From Stagonosporopsis chrysanthemi (Eukaryota; Ascomycota; Dothideomycetes; Pleosporales; Didymellaceae), in assembly GCA_022560025.1 (NCBI GenBank), contig JAFISE010000064.1:50004-114003 (forward strand): 64,000 bases of DNA, given 5' to 3'. Position numbers and translations under genes: made by a program. The stretch's first letter is position 1; each line of letters starts with the position of its first letter. The notes below the pieces were generated by a model that was given only the letters and a program-made list of their open reading frames with translations, ran no database searches and was not told the DNA's origin. Shown piece by piece: positions 54,795 through 64,000 of this stretch.

Positions 54795-56018
54795 TGTGAT
54801 TATAGAGAACTGTGCGGGGGGCTGCGGAAAGGTGACAGATATTTCAATTGATTGAGCAACGAGACCATCGAGCGCGCCCTGCGCTATTTATCATCCACCT
54901 TCACATGACGATCCACATGCATGTATAACTCCGCAGGGTCCGCAGACCCTCGGTTGCGGACCTGCCCCTTCATCGCAACCTCAGCTGGCCATGTCCTGTC
55001 CGAGCTCTCCCAGATCGCTGGCGTATGATCATGCAACCCACTGCTCCAGCCACTGTGAGGCGCTGCACTATCGTGCATAAATGAGGGGTGCAAGCCGATG
55101 GAGTTCGTGTTGCAGTTGCTGCTGCGGTTATTTGAGATTCCAGGCCCACTAGGTCCACAGCCACGGGCCGAACGCCTTAAGATGCCTTGGCAAATGCTTA
55201 TTGTTTAGCCCCTGAAAATATTTGCAAATGCTGTGTGAAAACTCAGCCACTTCAGCCCGTTCAAATTGTATCATCGTGGCTGTGTCGTGGCTGCTCAAAC
55301 GCCCTGTCGTGCTTTGTTGGTATGCACAGTGCTTCTCTACTCGTTTGCGCCAGTACACATCTGCCACGACCATATAGGAACTGGTTTCATGACGGCGGAC
55401 GGAGAGCGCGGATAGAGCCGGCGTTTCATGTCGAGCTATATGGCAAGCCTGGGGAGAGTATCAAGATTGCCCAGGTGGTATTTTAACAGTGGATGTTACT
55501 CGCCAGTCACGGAATTGCGGAACCCTAGCACTGCTCCTTGGTCGCAAAACAGGCGCTATGTTCTTAGATAACATGAAGAAGCTCGTACACGAAAAGAATA
55601 CTCGCAGAATCTTAAGGAATGAGGCGTAATGGCAATGTTTACGTACATACCCACACTTGTTCCATGTTCGCAACGCCATAACAAAAAATAGGTACAGGAA
55701 CACAGTAGCCTTTCAGTTATGTGCGGCTATTATCTCCTCCATATCAGTAAAAGTGAAAATCACCAAAGGTCAATAAATTCTGATGGTCACGGGACTAGCT
55801 AACAATGCATTCCCATCCTTAGCGAACTCGACTCAACCAATCCCAATAATACATTATGACAGCGAGATAGAACTTACATTGGCCGAGCAGTTGGACACGA
55901 TGTTCGTTTTTATGTAAGAGTAGTATTGGCAAGCGTCGATCCCGTTGGCGAGTTCTTATCCCACACCACGAAAAAACACAACCAACCACCACCACAACAC
56001 CTGGACATCAGCAAAAAT
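54795..56018. other. Intergenic
   Basis: Promoter of the WW-like gene and spacer to the tRNA. A 100-codon plus-strand frame at 55187-55486 starts at TTG and shows no domain. Confidence 0.4.
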
Positions 56019-56107
56019 GCATCGGCCGGGAATCGAACCCGGGGCTAGCCGAAACTGCTCCTGTAAAGGAGTGGCAACGGCTAATTTTACCACTAAACCA
56101 CCGATGC
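56019..56107 (-). tRNA. tRNA-Gly(GCC) with a 19-nt intron
   Basis: The acceptor stem GCATCGG pairs with CCGATGC, the D arm is GTTTAGTGGTAAAAT, and the T arm is CCGGGTTCGATTCCCGG. The anticodon stem AGCCG/CGGCT encloses TTGCCA, then a 19-nt insert at the canonical position after base 37. Anticodon GCC. A T5 tract just downstream (minus strand, about 56013-56017) can act as a Pol III terminator. Confidence 0.94.
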
Positions 56108-56973
56108 GATTCCATTTTTGATAAGATTACTCCACACATTCATAATATATATCCGGAATATATGCAACATGCTCGTCCACGTTTAGAAAATGCACTTTAG
56201 CATCTCAAAATCAATTTTTCTGTTGTTTTTAAATATGTTCTAAGTAGTAGTGTTTAGCTGTATTATAAGTTTAGTTGTATTAGTCACAGGGTTTTCTTTC
56301 AGCGAGAGTGTTTAATACCCAGACTTAAGGCCAGCACCTCAGCTCTAGGCCTCCCTTGGCGACAATGAACAATTGGACAGGAGTTCATGTTGCAATTCTT
56401 GGTTCCCGAAAGCTGGCTGCAAGGAGAGCAGCCTCCGCCTCTTTTAAGCGCCCTAGTGGGCCAGTGTGCCTGCCCTGAAACCTGGATTTCGAACCTTTGG
56501 ACACAATTCTGGTTTTCAGGCTTTAGATTCCTGCAATCTGTTTATCACACATCGTGCCTTGCTTGAAATGTGCAGCGTATAGGCCGCGCAGCGCCAAACT
56601 TAGCACTAAAGTCCGGGAGCACCGGAATGCCAGGACCACGACGCTGACTTTGCTCTATCCTGTGATCTAGTTCTGCAACTGCGCCACGTTCTCGATTTGG
56701 GTAAATCACCCAATGGATGTCGATTGAATCAGCGACAGCCTGCAGCGGTAACACCACTATGGCTGGCAACAGGGCAGGAGTGGTTTCATCTCACGCTGCG
56801 CCACTCATTTTCAGCATTGATTTGTACGAGCGTAGCCTTTAAGATCCTCTGTCCGCAACCTCAGGAATGCTTTAGCATCTTTAACAAACTTCATGTCTTC
56901 TCCTCAACGTGAATTGAACTTGGCAATCTTTTTATGGTAAATCGTTACTTAGTTTGCACCTGTCTCGTGCGCT
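56108..56973. other. Intergenic, partly AT-rich
   Basis: About 56130-56330 is strongly AT-rich. The rest shows no supported gene. Confidence 0.4.
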
Positions 56974-57789
56974 ATGGAGCCAATCTATACGTTGCCTCGA
57001 CTACGCTGGAAGCTACACTACAAGTTTTGCAGCACACAGAAGTGGTACAAGCTTTGTGACCATCTTAAAAACTTTGGCAGGGGGTTCGTGGTCTCAGAAG
57101 GTCTCCCACCCGGCCCATACACGTGGAGGAGGCACGGAGCTGTCCTGGAAGCCGCTTCCAAAGCTTTTTATGCAGACTTCGAGGAGCAGTATTGGCACAA
57201 TGCTTTCATTGAGCTTACCGCTGATAAAAAATGCAAAGAGTAAGGTTAAGCGCGATAAGTCTATGTAATACTAATAAATGCCAGAGTAACGTTTTACTTG
57301 AGGTATCTTTGCTACGAGCTGAACCACCAAGATTGCAAAGTAAAAGTGAAGAGCCGCCGATACATCCCAAGGTTCTATTCTGAACGCCACGAGCGTCTCG
57401 CTGGCAGATTTGATTGGGAAAAGAATGAAGACAGTGCAGAGGAAGAAGACGATGAAGAGGACGAAGATGGTCTTGACGAGTACCGTCGTCTTCGCACTAT
57501 CCATTACAACAAAGAAAGAGCAAGGCTGTTCAACACAGGAGCAGCAGAGATCACTAGCCCTGCTCTGTCGGAGCCTGTCGAATGCGGTATCTGCTTTGAT
57601 CTAGTTAAGCACCGTGACCATCTGGTACATTGCACTAAAAAGTGTGGTCAGCGCACTTGTCAGGACTGTTTTCATGCGTGGGAAGGACAGCTTGTACTAG
57701 CTGGTCAGAGGGTTACGTGCGTATATTGTAGAACGCCGTGGGCTGCGCCTTGTGAGCTCCAAGACAAGGAAAATAAACCTCTGAATTGA
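56974..57789 (+). CDS. RING-type zinc-finger protein
   Basis: Two exons (56974-57239 and 57285-57789) flank a 45-nt intron with a TACTAAT branch point and give 256 aa. Splicing joins ELTADKKCKE to VTFYLRYLCYELNHQ. The N-terminal half is basic and aromatic without a known motif. An acidic linker (AEEEDDEEDEDG) follows. The C-terminal RING spans about 189-240: C189-G-I-C192, HCTKKC, CQDC, and C234-V-Y-C237 before RTPW. Zinc ligands look complete. Probably a ubiquitin ligase of unknown target. The gene lies in an accessory stretch between a tRNA and transposon or NLR debris, so it may be lineage-specific. Confidence 0.75.
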
Positions 57790-58710
57790 AGTACACAACG
57801 TCAGTGAAAGAGGCAACCTAACATCCCCACCACCGTAGCGAGAAACCCCCTGTCCAGAGATGCGACCACTCCCAACCCATCTTGACATCGGCCTTAAAGC
57901 AGAGATCACCATCTACCTACCCTGACGCAGTCTCAAGCCATCGCGCTGCGTGCTGCTACTCTGCAGCAAGAAAAATACAGCTGTTGTAGTCTTGCCGTTA
58001 ATTGTTACACGCATAACGTTTAACGTCCCTCCCTATGTTACGAGAAACCCTGTGGGCCGAGAAAGACCAATCAGATCGCAAGGTATGAACAAAATCTTGC
58101 CAGCTCTGCAATCTCATTGGTCGTTTTCGGCCCACAGGGCTTCTTGTAACATAGGGAGGGACTTTAGTGCTGCTTCAGCCTTAACCCCTTCTTTATGCAC
58201 AAGAAGATCTTCTCTCATCCTGTAAAGCTATCAGACTGCAGAATGACCTTACAAGCACATAATGCTCATCTGTCAGAACATCCAGCTGCCTGCGTTGTGA
58301 GGTATAGCGGCTTTGCTGCGTTGCTATATCTGCGCCAAGCAGTAAGCGTGCTAGCTAAAAAGCTCTCGATGCTTACATACTCGTCAGGAGTAGATCAGGT
58401 GTATCTTACGCTAGACTCGATCAGATGTGCTTAGGCTGCACACTCAGAAGTAGCATAGCGTTGTTATAATAATCAAGCTTACACTTTACACTTCTCTTAC
58501 GTTACAGATAGCTGAGAGTTTCTAAGTCTATTACTAACGTTACTTTAGATTTCGTGCACTGCTACACTTAACGTGACGAACCTATCACGAAGTTCGAATA
58601 GTGTTGCAGCATTAATCAACAGGTGTTTAGAGCTTCTTCCTCCTGCCACAAACTAGAGACTAGGCTGCAGCAGGCGACAGTAAGGATAGGCAGCAGTCTT
58701 CTGCTAGTAT
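57790..58710. other. Intergenic with a MITE
   Basis: Contains the TA-flanked inverted-repeat element at 58023-58164. About 58440-58620 is AT-rich. No gene seen. Confidence 0.45.
58023..58164. mobile_element. TA-flanked MITE with long inverted repeats
   Basis: A 142-bp element between TA dinucleotides (58021-58022 and 58165-58166). The left arm starts ACGTCCCTCCCTATGTTACG. The inverse of the right arm starts AAGTCCCTCCCTATGTTACA. The arms match over roughly 50 bp, including CCCTGTGGGCCGA and GACCAAT. The TA duplication and palindromic form fit a non-autonomous Tc1/mariner (Fot/pogo-like) element. Arms could fold into a long hairpin. Confidence 0.86.
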
Positions 58711-59266
58711 CTAACTATTGCTTTGGTTTTCTTCTAACCATGCTAACGTTATAAGCTTGGTCCTCTTGCGACCAGAAGCTTGAGGCAGACTACTAGAAAC
58801 ACTTTGAGGTCCAACTGAGGCAGCTTGTGTCCACGCATCTGTTGTTGATTGAGACTGCTCCTGATCTTGCAAGCTCTGCTGTCGAAGTGTGATAGCGAGG
58901 TTGGTTTTCGCTCTGATAGTGGCAGGATGCTCTTCGTCCAAGATCTGCGTCTGCTTCTCCAGCACCTCCTTCTGCATCTGTGCTACCTCCTTGAGCTGTC
59001 CTTGCTCTCCTAGCGTGTTGGCAAGGTTACTCATCGCTGAGATAGTGGCAGGGTGCTCTTCGCCTAATATCCGCGTCCGCTTTCTCTAGCACCTCCTTCT
59101 CTATCTCTGCTGCCTCTTCTAGATGTCCTTGATCTGCGAGCGTGTTAGCGAGGTTGCCCATCGCCGAGATGGTGTCAGGATGCTCTTCGCCCAAGACCCG
59201 CGTCTGCTTCTCCAGCACCTCCTTCTGCATCTCTGCTGCCTCTTCTAGACGAGGCCTGTGTTTCAC
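58711..59266 (-). pseudogene. TPR-array fragment of an NLR-type gene
   Basis: Three kinesin-light-chain-type TPR units of 42 residues are visible (LGEEHPDTISAMGNLANTLA, then LEEAAEIEKEVLEK, then MSNLANTLGEQGQLKEVAQM). Between units two and three the frame breaks: one extra A in GAGAAAGCGG (about 59082-59086) shifts reading from EKRTRILGEEHP to EKADADIRRR. Nothing upstream of 59266 encodes the expected NB-ARC domain. The C-terminus after the repeats ends normally at 58711. This is therefore a truncated, frameshifted tail of a TPR-bearing gene, probably an NLR. Confidence 0.75.
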
Positions 59267-59955
59267 ACATTCTGCGCTCAGTGTCGGACCAGTCAGCCTT
59301 CACCTCTTGGTGCATCAAGGCCAGTCACGTGGAGGGAGGAACTTTACCCAGTTCTGCTAGAACGGCGTTTGTCCCACGACCGCCCGGAAGCAGACCTTGC
59401 GCTAGCACCTGGCTTACTCAGTCCATGCTGGCGATAGGCAAAAAGTTGACGAGGACAAGTTGGATGCGAAGCAGCCCCATACAATAGTTTCGTGCTTCAA
59501 TACTAAGTATGGGGTTCTGCACCAGCGGCAAACAGAGGGCTCTTATTAGTGTACCAAATTTGTCAGTGCGCACGAACAGATGTTGATATAATTGATTAAT
59601 GTAGCGTTTCCTGCAAGACATGCAACAGAGACAACAACTTTGCCTACGCGTCTTCAAAGATTCAGACGCGGCCTTTCATGCCATTCTGAGGAGTAGGATT
59701 TACCACGCTAAGCAGGTGCTGCGCATGATCTTCATCAGACTGTAAATTTTGAGGTCGAAGTTGTTCGTCGCATGGTGACCATGGAGCAATACAACTTGAG
59801 ATAGTGGGACACTTACTAGGATACATATCAAAATGCTTTATCTCAGGATAACATTCTATGTCTTGCCTGCTGTGCGGATGTTGAGGAGAAACTGTCCTAA
59901 ATCTTGCAGACACTTGCCTTGCTACCATGTTCGTCCAACGTCTCACTCTTCAGCA
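59267..59955. other. Intergenic debris
   Basis: No convincing remnant of the missing upstream part of the TPR relic. A minus-strand frame from ATG 59928 (88 aa) has no motif. Confidence 0.4.
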
Positions 59956-60912
59956 CTATGGCTCGATCGCACCCTTCACCCGTCTCTCCAGTCTCCGTCG
60001 CGATGTGTACACCCACTCGTCTAGGAACATCCACAACCAGAGAAGCACAAACCATCCTGCAATAACAGCGCTCCCTATAAGGCTAAGCACGCTGAACCAC
60101 CGGGACACGTGCCAGATCGTAACCCACTGCACCGCTACCAACTGCTCGGCTGCAAGCGCTACCTGCATGAAGCTGAGGATCGTAGATACCAGCGCAAACA
60201 CGAATAGGATGGGTCCATACAGCCGCGCGAAGAAGGCGCCATACTGTCCGTGCACCTGCTCGAAGTGAAACTTGCGAAGTAGCAGGGGAGCGTAGAGGTT
60301 GAGCTGCGTCAGCCTCAGCTCGCCATAGCGATATCTCCCCGACACAGCAGCGTCGTCTATGCTGCTGAGCTCTGTTGTGAAGCGACAGAAGGACGGCCAA
60401 TCAACGTCCTTTGGTATGAGGTTGAGGTGCTCTTGCTGAGCGACGTTGAAGTCTGTCTTGTGTCAGATCAAGTAGCAATACGTGCGCAGGAAGCCAGCCG
60501 CAGCCTTGCGAATGTCGCTTTGTTCCTTGCCTAGCTTGTTCAAATGCTCGTCTAAGTAGCCTTCCTAGAAGGTGTACGATAGCAGGTACCGTGGAATAGG
60601 CTTGATGAAGATGCGGTTGTGTATCCACACAAGGTGCAGTCAAGACTCTTCTGTGATAATAATTTCACAGCCCTTAACCCGCTGTTGATGCAAAGCATTG
60701 ATGTTGTCGCTGGACGGAGTAGTCATGATCTACAAGCAAGGCGCTATCGTCTCGAGCTCTGGTGAGCACAGGTCGTCTATAAGGAATGATTTCAAACGTG
60801 AGATATCACTAAGAGCCGTTGAAGGCTGGCCGGGCAAAACAACATCCTGTGGCGCTCCAGGTGCGGACGTAAGATCGCGAACAAGCTCTGTCGCTCTCGA
60901 GAACGGTGGCAT
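59956..60912 (-). pseudogene. DUF6601-like integral membrane protein with four premature stops
   Basis: From ATG 60912 one reading frame of 319 codons runs to the natural stop at 59956-59958 with no frameshift. It is interrupted by TAG 60730-60732, TGA 60640-60642, TAG 60565-60567 and TGA 60463-60465. Sequence between the stops matches the fungal DUF6601 family from memory: DNINALHQQRVKGCEIIITE, LHLVWIHNRIFIKPIPRYLL, GRYRYGELRLTQLNLYAPLL, then two transmembrane helices (LYGPILFVFALVSTILSFMQ and a second at FSVLSLIGSAVIAGWFVLLW). All four stops fit TGG-to-TAG or CGA-to-TGA transitions. The intact family members are membrane proteins of unknown function. Confidence 0.8.
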
Positions 60913-61237
60913 AGCAGCTGAGAGGAATCGTCGTAAAGGAGTCTGCTTGCGCGACTGGCAGGAGAAGCGCTGATATGCTCGTTACAGCAGCTGCACAGCC
61001 CAGCTCAGCCTCGCTGGCGATCGTTAGCCGCCAGCCGTCAGCCATGGTCCTTCAGCCTTGCGCCTCAGCCTGACTGCCTTCTGACCATCACCCCTCCATC
61101 TCTCCATCTCTCCGTCTCCCCACATCTTTATCTCTCCGTCTCTCCACATCTTTATCTCTCCAGCTCTTGACTTTGCCTACGCTTCCTGTCTTCCTGTCGT
61201 TCGCCTTCCACGCCACAGGACAGGGTAACAGACAGCA
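60913..61237. other. Divergent upstream region of the NLR and the DUF6601-like relic
   Basis: Shared 5' region of two diverging genes. Contains the pyrimidine tandem repeat at 61111-61158 just upstream of the NLR start. Confidence 0.4.
61111..61158. repeat. 24-bp tandem pyrimidine repeat
   Basis: Two 24-bp units, TCCGTCTCyCCACATCTTTATCTC, in tandem with one difference. Degenerate TCTCCATC units precede them (61095-61110). About 80 nt before the NLR ATG, so in its promoter or leader. Confidence 0.85.
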
Positions 61238-64000
61238 ATGGTGGGTCGCTGCGCGGACCGAAGCGCGCGCGAAGCTAACGCGGATCCAGGTGCGGCCGGT
61301 GACCGACGACGACATCGGGCTAGTAGTGCTACGCGACGCGCCAGCAGACGCTGCGGCACCCGTCGACATCGTCGCGGTGCATGGCCTCGGCGCGCACCCA
61401 GACGACAGCTGGTGCAAGAACGTGGGCACGCGGGAGAGCCCGCGATGGGTCAACTGGCTGGTGGAGGAGAGCATGCTGCCGACGGTAGCCCCGCAGGCGC
61501 GGATCATGCGGTACGGGTACCAGTCGCAGTGGTTTGGGGAAGGGGCGATGCGGCAGAAGGCGTCGACGGTGGCACAGCGGCTGCTGCTGGCCTTGAAGCG
61601 AAAGCGAGCGGTGCGGACAGAATCCTGTGTCTTGAAAAGACTGCCACAGCTGATCCTACCAGGAGTACCCCTTCCGGCCGCTGCTATTTGTGGCGCACTG
61701 CTTTGGCGGGCTGGTCGTGCTGAAGGTAAGGTCTGACAGAGGTGGGAAGACAGGCTCAAGACTAACGGGGCTGCCAGGCACTCCTCGACGCCCAACACCA
61801 TGAAAGCGAATGGCCTGGCGTGTTCGCATCGACCACCGGCCTCGTCTTCTTCGGCACGCCCTTCCGCGGCGCAGAGGGGATGAGCCAGGTTGAGATGCTG
61901 GCGGCGGCGCAGCGCGAGTACGAGGAGGACGAGATACAGGCGGACACGCTGGCGATACTGCAGCCGGGCAACGAGTTCCTGCAGGAGGTGGTAGACCAGT
62001 TTGGAAAGACTCGCGGGCGGGCGAACAGGGCGCAGGTGGCATGCTTCTACGAACTGAAGACGAGCAATGTGGGCAGGATCGTGGGCAAAGCAGACTGAAC
62101 AGTAGGTCAACAAAAAAGGAGCGTACAATGCGAAGGCTAACAATGTGCTGCAGAGGTTTGTGGTGAGCGAGAGCTCGGGCTGCCTTGACTTGTCTGAAGC
62201 GACGAGCAAGTTCTCGTTGTCGCGCACACACTTTGACATGAACAAGTTTGGGAGGCCGACGGAGGAAGACTTCGAGACGGTGGCCGACGTGGTGACGGCG
62301 ATGATCAAGGCGTCTCCAGGGCTGATGCTGGCTCGGTCGCAATGTAACTATACATGGCAGTAGCTGCTAAGGAACATGAAACGTTGACCAAGCGCGACAG
62401 ATACTGGCAGACACAAAGTCGACTTCAGCCTGCGAGGCGTGCCGGTCGTAGGCCGTTTCGTGGAACGAGGCGCGGAAATGCAGCAGCTTGAGAGGCTTCT
62501 TCTTGGCGCACAGCGCGCGGCAGGCCGTCGCAATGTCGCTGTTGTGCACGGCATGGGCGGCATAGGCAAGACGCAGCTGGCGGTGGAGTTTGCGCGCAAG
62601 CACAAGGGCAGCTTCAGCGGGCTGTTTTGGCTGGACGGGTCGTCAGAGGCCAGCGTGAAGCAGTCGCTTGCAAACACGGCGCTGAGGCTGCCGCGCGACG
62701 AGCTGACGGCGGACGGTGCAGCAATGCTCAGGTCTGCTAAGATGGACGTCAATGTGGCAGTGCACGAGTGTCTGCACTGGCTGTCGTTGCCGTCAAACGA
62801 GCGCTGGCTGCTGGTCATCGACAACGTCGACCGCGACCACCGCGACCGAGGCGACTCGCAGGCGTACGACGTGAAAAAGTACTTTCCACAGGCGGACCAC
62901 GGGTCGATCCTCATCACCAGCCGACTGAGTGGACTCCGGATGCACGGCGGTAGTGTCAAGGTGGGAGCAGTCGAGCCGGAGCAGGCGCGTGCAATTCTAG
63001 AAAGCAACGCGGGAAAGACGATCACGGGTAAGAGGATGAGGCCATTTGCGAAGTGAAGATGCTGCTGCTGACGTGTGTTGAGCAGATGCTGTCACCGTGC
63101 TAGACCTTCTAGGCGGACTTCCCCTCGCCCTCACCCAAGCCGGCGCGTACATGCGCGAGACGAACGTGTCTGCGTCGACGTACGCGCAGCACTACAAGCA
63201 GACATGGGGTCGACTGATGCAGAAGCAGGACCACTACCCCCTAGAAGAGTACGGCGACCGCAGCGTGCTGACGACGTGGACGGTGTCGTACGAGCAGGTG
63301 CAGAGACAGAGCGAGGCAGCGGCCTGGCTGCTCAAGCTGTGGGGTCTTCTCGATAACGGGGAGCTTTGGTATGAGCTGATTGCAGCAGGCGAGACTTTGG
63401 AGACCGACGCTGCGACACGGCTGCGCGGGATTGCAGAGGACAAGCTAGAGTTCGGCGAGGCAGCTGGCCTCCTGTGCCGCTACTCGCTTGCTGAGGCCAC
63501 AGCAGAGAGCGGCAGCTACTCGATGCACGCGGTGCTTCATCAATGGTGCGGCCAGCTGGTGAGAGGCAAGGAGCGGGACGAGCTGTGCTGCGTGGCGGCA
63601 GTACTGGTTGCTGAGACTGTGCCGATGGAGGGAGAGGTAGAGCACTGGAGGAAGCGAAAGAGACTGCTAGCGTACGGTAAAAGCGTTAGCAGGTGGATTC
63701 ATGATGGACGGGTAGGCGCTGACGGGTCTGCAACGCCGTCTCTGCGGCCGTGGCACTACTATCGTCTAGGGTATCTGCTTGCAGACGAGGACCTGTCAGG
63801 GGCTGTAGAGCTGTACGAGCGGGCACTGAGAGAATACGAGAAGGCGCGGGGCGCAGAGCACACGTTGACACTCGACACTGTCAACAACTTAGGCCTTCTC
63901 TACGCTGACTTGGGCCAGCACAGGGAAGCAGAGCAGATGTACTTGCGAGCGCTGAAGGGATACGAGAAGGCGCGGGGCGCAGAGCACACGTCGACACTTG
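61238..64000 (+). CDS. Fungal NLR: alpha/beta-hydrolase, NB-ARC, TPR (3' end beyond window)
   Basis: Proposed exons: ATG 61238-61240, 61290-61610, 61663-61725, 61778-62101, 62154-62343, 62401-63027, 63086 to beyond 64000; introns 49-58 nt, several with CTAAC branch sites. The N-terminal domain is a SesB/DUF676-like hydrolase: VDIVAVHGLG, then the elbow FVAHCFGGLVVLK, where Cys (C121) replaces the usual Ser. After LVFFGTPFRG and a conserved linker comes NB-ARC, with P-loop GMGGIGKT (351-358), RWLLVIDNVD (Walker B) and ILITSR. A winged-helix-like region leads to TPR units of 42 residues (YEKARGAEHTLTLDTVNNLG). Such receptors act in allorecognition or defence. Oddity: TGA 62096-62098 lies in exon 4 before the GTAGGT donor; use of the upstream GTGGGC donor at 62081 would skip it in frame. 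So this is either functional by that splice or a recent null allele. Confidence 0.82.

Noticed and set aside
61088..62342. Long minus-strand frames over the NLR 5' part
   Set aside because: Antisense to the hydrolase exons, which show conserved motifs and consistent introns.

Overview
The window looks like nuclear DNA of a filamentous ascomycete (Pezizomycotina), probably a dothideomycete. The evidence is short introns (about 45-80 nt) with GT/AG ends and CTAAC- or CTGAC-like branch points, intron-poor genes on both strands, and families restricted to or typical of such fungi: a HET-domain protein, a fungal NLR, a heavy-metal-tolerance ABC half-transporter, acid trehalase, exo-1,3-glucanase D and a DUF6601-like membrane protein. 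Species placement is inference; no search was run.

Left third (1-24.7 kb). This holds a partial gene end, a Ser/Pro-rich Cys-motif protein, an HMT1-type ABC transporter (3.2-5.8 kb), a three-exon cytochrome P450 (6.7-8.4 kb), a DEDDh exonuclease with a zinc knuckle (9.0-10.0 kb) and a small Cys/His protein (13.1 kb). A gene-poor tract (10-21.6 kb) follows. It contains one heavily decayed gene (18.5-21.0 kb) with MITE-like elements within and beside it, then a large intact acid trehalase (21.6-24.7 kb).

Middle (25-45 kb). Decayed genes lie at 25.5-28.3 kb, next to an intact three-exon HET-domain gene (28.7-31.3 kb). Housekeeping and cell-wall genes follow: membrane exo-1,3-glucanase (32.7-35.3 kb), NMN adenylyltransferase (36.3-37.2 kb, with a possible upstream start) and the HECT ubiquitin ligase Ufd4 (39.2-44.9 kb).

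Right (45-64 kb). Here are a small single-pass membrane protein, a six-exon secreted Gly/Thr/Ala/Gln repeat protein, a Cue2-type Smr endonuclease, a RING membrane protein, a prion-like QQQYGG/WW-like protein, an intron-containing tRNA-Gly(GCC) and a second RING protein. The last 6 kb is accessory: a TA-flanked MITE, a broken TPR relic, a DUF6601-like pseudogene with four in-frame stops, and an NLR (alpha/beta-hydrolase, NB-ARC, TPR) running off the right edge. The NLR has a Cys at the nucleophile elbow, near-identical TPR units and one suspicious in-frame TGA.

Themes. Two families linked to fungal self/non-self recognition (HET and NLR) sit among relics. Most premature stops in the relics can be explained by C:G-to-T:A transitions, which suggests RIP-like mutation or cytosine deamination. 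Many plausible-looking open frames here lack an ATG or are antisense shadows and were left out.
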